Below the pieces are notes generated by a model. The model had not been told where the DNA came from. It worked only from the letters and a program-made list of their open reading frames with translations, and ran no database searches. From Gammaproteobacteria bacterium (GTDB lineage Bacteria > Pseudomonadota > Gammaproteobacteria > Chromatiales > Chromatiaceae): DNA of 47,553 nt. The DNA is taken from positions 1-47,553 of the forward strand of contig JAABTK010000031.1 of the NCBI GenBank assembly GCA_011389885.1, in the 5' to 3' direction. Shown here one piece after another: positions 27,701 to 35,506 of this stretch (the stretch's first letter is position 1; each line of letters starts with the position of its first letter). The position numbers were made by a program, and so were the translations under genes.

Positions 27701-28398
27701 CCCTTGACGACCAGGCCGCGGTCCGCGCGGAAGACGCCTGCGCCGAGCCCCCGCCCGCCCTCGGCGGGCGGTTGCGCCCCCAAACCCCCCTCGCCGTATT
27801 CGACGACACCGCCTTCGCCGGGACCTGGCGCCTCACCATCACCGACCTCGCCCTCGAAGACAGCGGCCGTCTGGTGCAATGGTGCCTCGCCGGAGAGACC
27901 TTCACACCGCCCCCGAGCCATCGCGTTAGCGTGAACCTGGAGGGCGACGGCGCCGGCACGGTGAGCGCCGACACCGGCGCCCTGGCCTGCCCCGACCAAT
28001 GCAGCGCCGACTACCCCGCCGACTCCGCACTGGAACTCACCGCCGCCGCGGCCGCCGGCGCAACCTTTATCGGCTGGAGCGGGGCCTGCACCCATGCCGC
28101 CGCCACCTGCACCCTAAACCTCACCCGGGCCCGTCAGGTCGGCGCCGCCTTCATCGACCACGCCTCCGACAACGCCTGCTCGCCGCAGGCCGAAACCCTT
28201 AGCAGCGGATTCAGCAGCGGCGCCCATGCCCGACTGTCCGCAACCGACCTCTCCACCACCGGCCCCGTGATCGTCACCGGCGACGCCACCCGGCTCGAAC
28301 TGCGGGCGCCCCAGATCCGCCTGCGCGACGGCTTTCAGGTGCAGGCCGGCGCCCGGCTGCATGCCGCCGCCGGCGCCGTAAACTGCGATGCCTTTTAA
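24715..28398 (+). CDS. Large secreted metzincin protease with two P-domains
   Basis: 1227 residues. A signal peptide ends near residue 26 (LMLAQPAVQAAP). A propeptide-like region is followed by a reprolysin-like catalytic domain with the zinc motif HELGHQVGGEH at residues 361-371 (HExxHxxGxxH). After a PKD-like segment (about 445-490) come two proprotein-convertase P-domains (about 681-822 and 915-1059; each ends WCLRG or WCLAG). Each is followed by a divergent InlB B-repeat domain (about 833-912 and 1068-1146; GAGTVTADRGDLACPGQC, FTGWSGAC). The C-terminus, IRLRDGFQVQAGARLHA, resembles the terminal repeat of other secreted adhesin-like proteins. It probably degrades or processes extracellular proteins; the substrate is unknown. 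Confidence 0.88.
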   Translation: MPIPSFKPVLFFGLSLMLAQPAVQAAPDPSADPLWRLTAPETADPSAQRPLEPWIQTRHAQAAELNPAALDALLQNAPLESPHPRREEPLRLSLPTPDGGFETFEVTESPIMAPELAAWFADRGYPLRTFKGRSVQHPERTLRLDWGGPAGLHAMVSAADGESYFLDPARQRQISRYLSYRKRDFQAPDKHLACAAEPAPGRIASRIASRPADAGEVLRSYRTAVAATAEYTAYQDRNSDADAVTDTLAAIATTINRVNEIYERDLSLRLTLIADNHRLIYTDPAADPYTNSSAGAMLSENQANLDLVIGTENYDLGHVFGLESGGIAVVGASCDPYDKAKGVTGSRAPKGDPFDIDYVAHELGHQVGGEHTFNAIDSGACTWGSRYGPTAYEPGSGSTILAYAGICGGNDLQANSDAYFHAASLDLMLQHLVTDGACAAPGHSGNLHAPIVDAGPDYSIPARTPFTLRAAASDDDYDPLTFVWEEFDLGPALDLGAGDNGFSPIIRSRGPSSSPERRIPRLQDLAAGALSAGVTLPTTDRRLVFRVTARDNHLGGGRLGADSLIIYTEDAAGPFLVTAPNGGETFYAATQPTFTVRWDVAATDLTPIGTTHVSIRLSLDGGLSFPYILLASTPNDGRETLPVPSHLSSAKARIMVAAEGNIFFDVSDHDFGLNALIQCSAPDAVIENAGALSDSIQVEADVELTDLTLELDADFNLIGDMIVALEHTPSALAATLADRPGYVDGGWGCSQGALRVTFDDAAATPIETACTADQPADIQGPHRPQEPLSVFDGASALGAWRLSVTDATDSQLTSAPESRLNRWCLRGAKRITEHTLTAAIEGRGAGTVTADRGDLACPGQCSDSLIAGATLEVSATPGPDSTFTGWSGACTGSKPVCTLALDQALELTAHFGRMGEYCSSAPLTLADNGSISDQISVDAAGLLSDLELYLNIEHSWVGDLRLSLENTTASTQALLLDAPGHPAAATGCDGSDIDATLDDQAAVRAEDACAEPPPALGGRLRPQTPLAVFDDTAFAGTWRLTITDLALEDSGRLVQWCLAGETFTPPPSHRVSVNLEGDGAGTVSADTGALACPDQCSADYPADSALELTAAAAAGATFIGWSGACTHAAATCTLNLTRARQVGAAFIDHASDNACSPQAETLSSGFSSGAHARLSATDLSTTGPVIVTGDATRLELRAPQIRLRDGFQVQAGARLHAAAGAVNCDAF

Positions 28399-28558
28399 AC
28401 GCCTGGCGTCAGCGCCGGCTTTTGCGGGCACCGTACAAAGCCGTGGCCTCGCAACCGCAGCGCAACACCCGGCGCCCAATCCCCGCACGGGCATTGCCGC
28501 GAACGCGACAAACCACTAGGATTGCCCCCGTCCTCACTCAGCCAAGAAGAAGCGACCC

Positions 28559-30079
28559 ATGTTCGGCTACACCCTGCCCGAAAACAGCGTCCCGGAGACC
28601 ATCGCCGCAGTAGACCTGGGCTCCAACAGCTTTCACATGATCGTGGCCCGCGTGGACAACGGCGGCCAGTTCCAGGTCATCGACCGGTTGCGCGAAATGG
28701 TGCGCCTCGGCGCCGGATTGGACGCGGACAACAACCTCACCGCGGAAGCGGCGGAACGCGCCCTCGCCTGCCTGGAGCGCTTCGGCCAGCGCCTGCACTC
28801 GCTGCCCCCGGGGGCGGTGGGCGCGGTGGGCACCAACACCCTGCGCCAAATGCGCGATAGTGATCAATTCCTGCAAGCCGCGGAGCGCGCCCTGGGCCAC
28901 CCGATTCAGGTCGTCGCCGGCCGCGAAGAGGCGCGCCTAGTCTACCTGGGGGTGGCCCATGGCCTGGCCGCCGGCGACGGCCAGCGGCTGGTGGTGGATA
29001 TCGGCGGCGGCAGCACCGAGCTGATCATCGGCGAAGGCTTCTCCCCGCTCAAGCGCGAAAGCAAGCACATGGGCTGCGTAAGCTTCAGTCAGGCCTGGTT
29101 CCCCGACGGCCGCATCACCGCAGAGAATATGGAAAACGCCGTAATGGCCGGCCGGCTGGAACTGCGGCCGGAAAAATACACCTTCTCCTCGCGCTACTGG
29201 CAACAAGCGGTGGGCAGCTCCGGCACCATTCGCTCCATTCGCACCGTCGTGCGCAACCAGGGCTGGACCGAAGAGGGCATCACCCGCGGATCGCTGAAAA
29301 AACTGCGCAAGGCGCTGATCGCGGCCGGACACCTAGACGACCTGGAATTGGACGGCCTGAGCAGCGAGCGCAAGCCGGTATTCGCGGGCGGCGTGGCGGT
29401 GCTCTCGGCGGTGTTCAAGTCGCTCGACATCCAACTCATGGAGGTCTCCGACCTGGCCCTGCGCGAAGGCCTGCTGTACGAAATGGTGGGCCAGCTCAAG
29501 CGCACCGACGACATCCGCCAGCAATCGGTGGAGACCCTGGCCGCACGCTATGGCGTAGACCCGGACCAGGCCCAGCGGGTGGAGGCCACCGCCACCAGCC
29601 TGCTGGCCCAGGCCGCCACAGGCTGGGGCCTAATGGGCGAAGAGTACATGGCCATGTTGAGCTGGGCCTGCCGCCTGCACGAGGCGGGCCTCACGGTGTC
29701 CCACAGCCAGTCCCATAAACACGGGGCCTATTTGATCGAAAACTCCGACCTGCCCGGCTTTTCCCGTCGCCAACAGCAGGTGCTGGGGGCCTTGATCCGC
29801 GGCCACCGACGCAAGTTTCCGCAGGAAATCTTCGCCCAACTGCCCGAGAGCATTCGCCTGTGCGTACAGCAGATTTGCGTCGTGCTGCGCCTAGCGGCGC
29901 TGTTTCACCGCAGCCGTTCACCGGCCAACAAGCCCATGGTGGTGATGGAGGTGGAAGGCCCCGAGATCCGCCTCGCCTTCCCCGCCGGCTGGCTGCAACG
30001 CCACGCCCTGACCCGGGCCGAACTGGCGCAAGAGGCCAAGCGCCTGAGCAGCGGCGGCTTCGTGCTCGAATACCAGTAG
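28559..30079 (+). CDS. ppx: Exopolyphosphatase / guanosine pentaphosphatase family
   Basis: 506 residues. Ppx/GppA enzymes hydrolyse terminal phosphates of polyphosphate or pppGpp. The actin-like ATPase fold shows IAAVDLGSNSFHMIVARV at the N-terminus and VVDIGGGSTELIIGEG near residue 145. The C-terminal HD-like helical domain is present (HEAGLTVSHSQSHKHGAYLI). Length and C-terminal region favour Ppx over GppA, but the two are hard to separate by eye. No ppk lies beside it. Confidence 0.9.
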   Translation: MFGYTLPENSVPETIAAVDLGSNSFHMIVARVDNGGQFQVIDRLREMVRLGAGLDADNNLTAEAAERALACLERFGQRLHSLPPGAVGAVGTNTLRQMRDSDQFLQAAERALGHPIQVVAGREEARLVYLGVAHGLAAGDGQRLVVDIGGGSTELIIGEGFSPLKRESKHMGCVSFSQAWFPDGRITAENMENAVMAGRLELRPEKYTFSSRYWQQAVGSSGTIRSIRTVVRNQGWTEEGITRGSLKKLRKALIAAGHLDDLELDGLSSERKPVFAGGVAVLSAVFKSLDIQLMEVSDLALREGLLYEMVGQLKRTDDIRQQSVETLAARYGVDPDQAQRVEATATSLLAQAATGWGLMGEEYMAMLSWACRLHEAGLTVSHSQSHKHGAYLIENSDLPGFSRRQQQVLGALIRGHRRKFPQEIFAQLPESIRLCVQQICVVLRLAALFHRSRSPANKPMVVMEVEGPEIRLAFPAGWLQRHALTRAELAQEAKRLSSGGFVLEYQ

Positions 30080-30093
30080 GGCGCAACCGCTAA

Positions 30094-30467
30094 CGGAAAC
30101 AACGCCTTTTGGAACGCAGAGGACGCAGAGGACCGCAGAGCGCGCGGAGGAGGTTTTGCTGGCTTGTGTGTGCCTGCCCGGCGCCGTTCTCGGCTTCCCC
30201 CCGCCGCGGCGCTGCCGGACTGAAGTCCGGACTCCACGGCTCGGAGCCCGGACTTTAGTCCGGCCGAGGCCGTGCCAACCTCTGGCTCAGGCTCCCGGGC
30301 TTGCGGTTTTGGTTTACGCGCTCCAAACCGCACTGCCCAAGGGCGGTACTAGGGTGTCGAAATCGGCCCGTTATTCGAGCGAAAGACACCCCGGTTTTTG
30401 GCTTTTCTTTGCGCGCTCTGCGGTTCTGCGTGTGCTCTGCGTTCCAAGAGCGCCTGGGTTGTTTCCG
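30094..30467. mobile_element. MITE-like noncoding element with long terminal inverted repeats (copy 1)
   Basis: The left arm (30094-30145) starts CGGAAACAACGCCTTTTGGA and continues ACGCAGAGGACGCAGAGGAC. The right arm (30411-30467), read in reverse complement, starts CGGAAACAACCC, then GGAACGCAGAGCACACGCAG and ACCGCAGAGCGCGC. The arms are clearly homologous over about 50 bases and enclose about 265 bases without a gene. The enclosed part contains smaller palindromes such as CCGGACTGAAGTCCGG. A relative lies at 39941-40242. No transposase is encoded, so it would be non-autonomous. Confidence 0.6.
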
Positions 30468-30505
30468 ATACTAAGGCGCGTCTGCATTAGACCTAGACCC
30501 TATGC

Positions 30506-30526
30506 GGCTTTTGTAATCCAAAAGCC
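30506..30526. other. Palindrome downstream of the glycosyltransferase gene
   Basis: GGCTTTTG and CAAAAGCC arms around a five-base loop. It lies just beyond the stop codon of the minus-strand glycosyltransferase; there is no T-run, so a terminator role is weakly supported. Confidence 0.3.
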
Positions 30527-30580
30527 AGGGGGTCCGAAACCGCGGAACCCGGCCCATTTCGACAGCCCGCGCCGCCCCCC

Positions 30581-31657
30581 TTATCGGAACAACGCTTGAA
30601 TCAAGCGCAGCCCGGCCTCCGCCCCGCCGGCCTCCACCGCCGGTTTCGCGGGCCGGTTTAACACCGTTTGCACCGCCGCCTCCAACTCACCGCCCTCCAA
30701 GGCCGCCCGCGGCAGGGCCAGCGCCCGCCCGTACTGATGCAGCCAAGCGGTCAGATAGGGCTCCTCCGGCCAGTCCCCGCGGCGCACATAGACCACCGGC
30801 AACCCCAAACACGCGGCCTCCGAAAACAGGCCATAGCCCGGCTTGGTCACCAGGCAATCCACCGACGCCAGAATATCGGAAAAACCCCAGTCCAAGCGGC
30901 TCAAATCGCTAAACCCCGGGGGCAAAGCCGCCCCGCCGCCCGGCACCAGGTAATGCATCCCTTGGGGCGCGGGCCAGTCGGCGAAACCAAGCGCCATCGG
31001 CACCCCGCCCAGATTCACCAACACCAGGGGCGCGCCGTCGAGCGCCCCCAGTCGGCGGCCAAGCTCGTCACGGCGTCGCCGCCCCGATTGCACCAAAGGC
31101 CCGATGGGTTCGCGGTTGGGCAGCCACGCCATCGGCATGCTGGGGGCCGGCTGAAGGAACAGATCGGCGGCCGCGTAAGCCGCCCGCATCTGCCCGACCC
31201 AGGCATCCGTTTCGGGCCGGCCGCCGCAGTAATGGGCGAAGATGTCGGCCCAATTCAGCGAACACACCCCCACGCTCGGGATCCCCGACCGGCGGGCCGC
31301 CGCCAGCACCGCATAGGGCACGTCCCCGATCACCAAATCGGCCCCCTCCACGCGCTGCATTTCCGCCTCCATGCGGCGCGGCCAATCCGTATGCCAGGCG
31401 GCATAGGCCCGGCGGCTCGCCGCCGCGTCCACGTCCAGCGCCCCGCGCATTTCCATGCCGGGGTCGGGAGAGGCCGCGAGATGCTCGAAGGCGCCCTGGA
31501 TGCGGCTCGCCACGCGCGCCGCCGAATGGCCGCTATAGACCCTCAATCGGGCCGCCGGCCAATACCGCCGCAGGGCATTGACCAGCGGCGCGACCTGAGT
31601 CAGATGGCCGAAGCCATGCTGCGAGATGGCGACCAGGATGCGTTGCGGTTGATTCAT
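30581..31657 (-). CDS. Glycosyltransferase, GT-B fold (MurG/UGT-like)
   Basis: 358 residues. The N-terminus RILVAISQHGFGHLTQVAPLVNALRR has the glycine- and histidine-rich motif of GT-B enzymes that take nucleotide sugars. The C-terminal donor-binding half contains LVLVNLGGVPMALGF, ILASVDCLVTKPGYGLFSEAACLGLPVVYVRR (seen in two overlapping motifs) and WPEEPYLTAWLHQYGRAL. The KPGYG-x-SEA segment is typical of MurG-like donor sites. Related proteins are annotated only as glycosyltransferases or as the N-terminal part of sugar kinases, so donor and acceptor are unknown. It is divergent from the sulfide:quinone oxidoreductase gene across a 110-base gap. Confidence 0.75.
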   Translation of the reverse strand: MNQPQRILVAISQHGFGHLTQVAPLVNALRRYWPAARLRVYSGHSAARVASRIQGAFEHLAASPDPGMEMRGALDVDAAASRRAYAAWHTDWPRRMEAEMQRVEGADLVIGDVPYAVLAAARRSGIPSVGVCSLNWADIFAHYCGGRPETDAWVGQMRAAYAAADLFLQPAPSMPMAWLPNREPIGPLVQSGRRRRDELGRRLGALDGAPLVLVNLGGVPMALGFADWPAPQGMHYLVPGGGAALPPGFSDLSRLDWGFSDILASVDCLVTKPGYGLFSEAACLGLPVVYVRRGDWPEEPYLTAWLHQYGRALALPRAALEGGELEAAVQTVLNRPAKPAVEAGGAEAGLRLIQALFR

Positions 31658-31767
31658 CTAATGGGAATTCTCAATGCGAACCCAAGGCCTTCCTGAAACA
31701 ATGTTTGCCAGAAGACCCCCATGGGGCCAAGCCCCTGACCCGAAACCCTGAAGGAGACCCCGTCACT

Positions 31768-33039
31768 ATGGCACACATCGTCATCGTCGGCGCCGGCGTC
31801 GGCGGCCTGCCCGCGGCCTACGACGCCAAAGCCCTGCTTGGTCGCGAGCACCAGGTCACCCTAATCAACGCCAACCCCCATTTCGTGTTCGTGCCCTCCA
31901 ACCCCTGGGTGGCGGTCGGCTGGCGCACCCAAAAAGAGATCACCGTCGAGCTGAAGCCCTGCCTCGAACGCAAGGGGATCGCCTTCATCTGCGAAATGGT
32001 GACCGAAATCGCGCCCGATGACAATCGCCTCACCCTGCAAAGCGGGCAACAGGTGGATTACGACTACCTGATCATCGCCACCGGCCCCCAACTCGCCTTC
32101 GACGAGGTGGAGGGCCTGGGCCCCAAGCATCACACCCAATCCGTTTGCACCCTGCCCCATGCGGAACAGGCCTACGAGGGCTGGAAGACCTTCATCGAAG
32201 ACCCGGGGCCGGTCGTGGTGGGCGCGGTGCAGGGGGCCTCCTGCTTCGGCCCGGCCTACGAATTCGCCATGATCATGGAAACCGATCTGCGCCGGCGCAA
32301 GATCCGCGACCAAGTGCCCATGACCTTCGTCACCTCCGAGCCCTATATCGGCCACCTCGGCCTAGGCGGCGTGGGCGACTCCAAGGGCATGCTCGAATCC
32401 GAACTGCGCCAGCATCACATTAAATGGATTTGCAACGCCAAGGTCACCAAAGTGGAAGCCGGCCAAATGCAGGTAGCCGAACATAACGAAGCCGGCGAGG
32501 TGATTAAACAGCACGAACTGCCCTTCAAGTACTCCATGATGCTGCCCGCCTTCAAGGGCGTGGACGCGGTGGCCATGGTCGGCGAAGACTTGGTCAACCC
32601 CCGCGGCTTCGTCAAGGTGGACGACTATCAGCGCAACCCCAAATGGCAAAACATCTACGCCGTAGGCGTAAACATCGCCATCCCGCCGGTAGAGGCCACC
32701 ACCGTGCCCACCGGCACGCCCAAGACCGGCTACATGATCGAATCCATGGTCACCGCCACCGTACATAATATCAAAAACGTAATCGACGGCCAGGCCCCCG
32801 ACCAAAAAGGCACCTGGAACGCCATCTGCCTAGCCGACATGGGCGACACCGGCGTGGCCTTCGTGGCCATGCCGCAAATCCCCCCGCGCAACACCTCCTG
32901 GATGAAAAAAGGCAAGTGGGTCCACTACGCCAAGATCGGCTTCGAAAAGTACTTCCTGAAAAAGATGAAAAAAGGCGACAACGACCCCGTATTCGAAAAA
33001 TACGTCCTCAAGGCCATGGGCATCGAAAAGCTCAAATAA
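31768..33039 (+). CDS. sqr: Sulfide:quinone oxidoreductase
   Basis: The start is set at ATG 31768, eleven bases after AAGGAGA, giving 423 residues. A longer frame lacks this support. The N-terminal FAD-binding motif is HIVIVGAGVGGLPAAYDAK. Three cysteines lie at residues 127 (TQSVCTLPH), 159 (GASCFGPAYEF) and 354 (WNAICLADMGDTG), at nearly the same spacing as the three redox cysteines of the Acidithiobacillus ferrooxidans enzyme. The C-terminus ends in a Lys-rich amphipathic segment (KYFLKKMKKGDND) suited to membrane attachment. It would oxidise sulfide and pass electrons to the quinone pool. The exact SQR type is not assigned. Confidence 0.9.
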   Translation: MAHIVIVGAGVGGLPAAYDAKALLGREHQVTLINANPHFVFVPSNPWVAVGWRTQKEITVELKPCLERKGIAFICEMVTEIAPDDNRLTLQSGQQVDYDYLIIATGPQLAFDEVEGLGPKHHTQSVCTLPHAEQAYEGWKTFIEDPGPVVVGAVQGASCFGPAYEFAMIMETDLRRRKIRDQVPMTFVTSEPYIGHLGLGGVGDSKGMLESELRQHHIKWICNAKVTKVEAGQMQVAEHNEAGEVIKQHELPFKYSMMLPAFKGVDAVAMVGEDLVNPRGFVKVDDYQRNPKWQNIYAVGVNIAIPPVEATTVPTGTPKTGYMIESMVTATVHNIKNVIDGQAPDQKGTWNAICLADMGDTGVAFVAMPQIPPRNTSWMKKGKWVHYAKIGFEKYFLKKMKKGDNDPVFEKYVLKAMGIEKLK

Positions 33040-33195
33040 CCCGCCCCGGCATCGCCTCCCACCCCCGAGGTCGAGGCCTTAGCCGGCCCGAACGAAGCCC
33101 CCAAGCCCGGCTGAAGCCTCAGCCTCCTTTGAGCGATAGCTCGCGGCGCGCCGACGGAGGCGTGGCGGGTTCGGAGGTCTAGGCTTTTCGCCTCG

Positions 33196-33241
33196 TTACC
33201 AAGCTCTGCTTGGTAATGCCTATCCCCCAAGCTCTGCTTGG
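33196..33241. repeat. Pair of AAGCTCTGCTT-type palindromes
   Basis: TTACCAAGC-TCT-GCTTGGTAA (33196-33216) is a perfect inverted repeat, followed ten bases later by CCAAGC-TCT-GCTTGG (33227-33241). Similar palindromes occur at 46486 and in the 46550 and 46880 repeats. The rest of the 349-base gap after sqr shows no gene. Confidence 0.7.
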
Positions 33242-33388
33242 AGCGAAGCGAAGGGTTGGTTGTGGGCGTTAAAATGAAGGCGGCCGTCTTGGGGGTCTCC
33301 GCTGGTTTGGCTTGTTGGCACTCCCATTTCGCCGCTTTGGGGGCTATACTGTGGCGTTGTTCATAGATTTCCACTCAGGAGCTTGCGG

Positions 33389-34315
33389 ATGCCGCTTACG
33401 ATCAGCCTCGCCACCACCCCCGAGCAAATCGATGCGGTGTTCAAGGTCCGCCACATGGTGCTGGCGGAGCAGGACCAAACCCACCCGCCAAGTGTGGATG
33501 AGCGGCTGTTCGACCGCTTCGACACCTACCCCACCACGGCCAACCTGATCGTCACCATGCAGGGGCAGGAAACGGTGGGCGCCATGCGGCTGACCCTCGA
33601 TTCGTCCCTCGGCATCCCTTCGGACGCCGACTACGACTTCCGCGCCCACCTCCCGCCCGGGGCTTGCATCCTCGATTGCAGCCTGTACTGCGCCCTGCGC
33701 GAGTTCCGCTCGCCCACCATCGCCTCCGGGCTGATGCACATGGCCGGCTATTTCGCCTATGCCCGCAAGGCGACCCATGTGGTGGCCCTGATGAGCCCCA
33801 AGGTGGCGCGCATGCTCAAATGGGCCGGGTTCGAGGCGGTAGGCCCCCAGTTCGCCGCCCCCATCACCGAGCAGCCGGTGGTGCCGCTGGTCCTGCAAGT
33901 CAGCCGCCTGAACGACTCCTTCATGAGCTTTGCGAAAAAGAACGCGATGCTGGATTTCGTGCAGGAGTACCGGCGGCTGTTTTTCCATCCGGGCGAACAC
34001 ATCATCCGCGCCGGGGAAGACGGCCACTGCGCCTATGTCTTGATCCACGGCGAGGCCGAGGCCTTGTATGCCGGCAAGGATCGCGAGCCCTTTATGATCA
34101 GCGAGGGCGAGATGTTCGGGGAAATCGCCCTGCTCACCGATGAGCCGCGCTCGGCCGACGTCATCGCCGCCAGCGACGTGCAGGTGATGGAGCTGGACAA
34201 GGAGGTGTTCCTGAAATACCTCAATGACCGGCCCGACAAGGCCCTGGAACTGCTGCGCTCCATGGGCATGCGGATGCGCAACGTGATCGCCCGAATGAAC
34301 GGCAACTATGTCTGA
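33389..34315 (+). CDS. N-acyltransferase (FeeM/LuxI-like GNAT) fused to a cyclic-nucleotide-binding domain
   Basis: The start is ATG 33389, seven bases after CAGGAGC; TTG 33383 is less likely. 308 residues. The N-terminal half (about 1-175) resembles autoinducer-synthase / N-acyl amino acid synthase GNATs: IDAVFKVRHMVLAEQDQ, FDTYPTTANLIVTMQGQETVGAMRL. The C-terminal half (about 190-305) is a cNMP-binding domain: FHPGEHIIRAGEDG, then the phosphate-binding cassette GEMFGEIALLTDEPRSADV with the conserved Glu and Arg. The cassette is canonical, so cAMP or cGMP binding is likely. The order is reversed relative to mycobacterial cAMP-regulated acetyltransferases, where the sensor precedes the GNAT. 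Substrate unknown. Confidence 0.82.
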   Translation: MPLTISLATTPEQIDAVFKVRHMVLAEQDQTHPPSVDERLFDRFDTYPTTANLIVTMQGQETVGAMRLTLDSSLGIPSDADYDFRAHLPPGACILDCSLYCALREFRSPTIASGLMHMAGYFAYARKATHVVALMSPKVARMLKWAGFEAVGPQFAAPITEQPVVPLVLQVSRLNDSFMSFAKKNAMLDFVQEYRRLFFHPGEHIIRAGEDGHCAYVLIHGEAEALYAGKDREPFMISEGEMFGEIALLTDEPRSADVIAASDVQVMELDKEVFLKYLNDRPDKALELLRSMGMRMRNVIARMNGNYV

Positions 34316-34700
34316 CCCGGCGCCCCCGGCGCTGTAGAATTCGCTTGCAACCGGCCCGCTGCGGTGGGATGATTAAGCCGTTCCGTCGCACTCAGGCCCG
34401 GCTTCATCGATCTCCCGAGCGTTTCCTCGATCTCTTCCAAAGCGCGCAGCGCCTTCCCTTCCAGGGCTGGAAGCCTTTCCCGGATGACCCTCCTGCTGCA
34501 TCGTATGCACGCGTCACCTGAACCGCACCCAAGCGCCCTCTTCCGGGCGCCGGTCGGCGGCGGAACGACCGATGCGCCGTCGCCGATTATTGCGTTCCTG
34601 TCGCCGACGGCCCTTTTCCAAGGACGCATGAGACGCCTGCCGGAGAACCCTGGTTCCCGCCGGCAACCGCCGCCTCAAGCTCAAAAAGAGATCGAATAGC
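34316..34700 (+). other. 385-base region upstream of the RRM gene
   Basis: No convincing gene. A minus-strand frame is open through most of it but has no ribosome-binding site and a mixed composition. The final 100 bases form the likely 5' leader of the RNA-binding protein. Leaders of small RRM proteins can be temperature-responsive; nothing diagnostic is visible here. Confidence 0.4.
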
Positions 34701-34976
34701 GTGAATATCTACGTCGGAAACCTCTCCTACAACACCTCGGATGACGACCTGCGCGAAGCCTTCGCCACCTACGGCAATATCGCTGAAGTCAATCTGATCA
34801 AAGACAAATTCTCCGGCCAGTCCAAAGGCTTCGGTTTCGTCGAAATGCCCGACAACTCCGAGGCGGACGCCGCCATCAAGGGCCTCAACGAGACCAACCT
34901 CGACGGCCGCACGATTAAGGTAAACCAAGCCAAGCCCCGCGGCGACCGTCCGCCCCGCCGCGGCGGTCGCTTCTAA
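34701..34976 (+). CDS. Small RRM-domain RNA-binding protein
   Basis: 91 residues from GTG 34701. A single RNA recognition motif: RNP2 is NIYVGNLSY at the N-terminus and RNP1 is KGFGFVEM near residues 42-49. A short Arg/Gly-rich tail follows (RGDRPPRRGGRF). These proteins, known from cyanobacteria and many proteobacteria, bind single-stranded RNA and are often cold-induced. The gene stands alone. A perfect hairpin follows at 34993-35014. Confidence 0.92.
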   Translation: MNIYVGNLSYNTSDDDLREAFATYGNIAEVNLIKDKFSGQSKGFGFVEMPDNSEADAAIKGLNETNLDGRTIKVNQAKPRGDRPPRRGGRF

Positions 34977-34992
34977 ACCGCCGGCCCCGCCG

Positions 34993-35014
34993 GCTGCGGG
35001 CCTTGGCCCGCAGC
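34993..35014. terminator. Hairpin after the RRM gene, possible terminator
   Basis: GCTGCGGGCC-TT-GGCCCGCAGC, a perfect 10-bp GC-rich stem, lies 17 bases after the stop codon between convergent genes. No U-tract follows, so it may act as an RNA-end or REP-type hairpin instead of a classical terminator. Confidence 0.45.
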
Positions 35015-35043
35015 CCGACCGGCCATCTTCACCCCCCCGGCAT

Positions 35044-35436
35044 TCAGCTTTTCGCGGTGTCGTCCCCGCCCCACTGCAATAGCCCCTGCACCCAATCATC
35101 CATGAACAGCTCGACCGACTCGATAAAGTCCGGGTCGTGCTCGGTGCGGTTGATCGCGGCGTGAATCACCACCCGCTGCGGATCCGGCGGCAGATTGGTC
35201 GTGACCGTCCAGGCCAGGGCATTCGGACACCCGGGCATGGAGAAGCGCACCCCGCCATTGATGGGTTCGCGCCGAACCTGAAACTGCCCCCAAAGACAGT
35301 AGATCTCCCCCGTCTCGCCATGATCCTCCAGCACCTGATCCACTGACGCGCACCGCTGCGGCAACGTCTTAATGGTCAGCGCCTGCTGAAGCCGCTCGGG
35401 CGAAATCGGCATGGTTACAAAACGAAAAAACTCCAT
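35044..35436 (-). CDS. Hypothetical protein under the TetR-type divergent promoter
   Basis: The start is set at ATG 35436 with AAGGTGAG upstream, giving 130 residues; the longer frame crosses the tetR operator and is unlikely. No signal peptide or membrane helix. Visible segments include EIYCLWGQFQVRREPINGG, SMPGCPNALAWTVTT and the acidic C-terminus VELFMDDWVQGLLQWGGDD. The strand-rich middle and helical ends suggest a compact cytoplasmic domain. No family is recognised. It shares its upstream region with the TetR regulator, so co-regulation is likely. Confidence 0.65.
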   Translation of the reverse strand: MEFFRFVTMPISPERLQQALTIKTLPQRCASVDQVLEDHGETGEIYCLWGQFQVRREPINGGVRFSMPGCPNALAWTVTTNLPPDPQRVVIHAAINRTEHDPDFIESVELFMDDWVQGLLQWGGDDTAKS

Positions 35437-35474
35437 CGGCTCACCTTGTCTTTGTCTTAACGGACTGCTATTAT

Positions 35475-35492
35475 AGAACGAACGTTCGGTCT
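35475..35492. promoter_or_regulatory. Palindromic operator of the TetR-type regulator
   Basis: AGAACGAACGTTCGGTCT is an 18-bp palindrome with a single mismatched pair around the core CGAACGTTCG. It sits 15 bases upstream of the tetR start and directly after TATTAT (35469-35474), a plausible -10 element. A bound repressor would block both the tetR-dsrE-like genes and the divergent hypothetical gene. Confidence 0.75.
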
Positions 35493-35506
35493 GTTTCCAT
35501 ACGCCT

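Noticed and set aside
34306-34629. 107-residue minus-strand ORF before the RRM gene
   Set aside because: A helical-looking stretch is present, but there is no ribosome-binding site and the frame overlaps the end of the acyltransferase gene in antisense.
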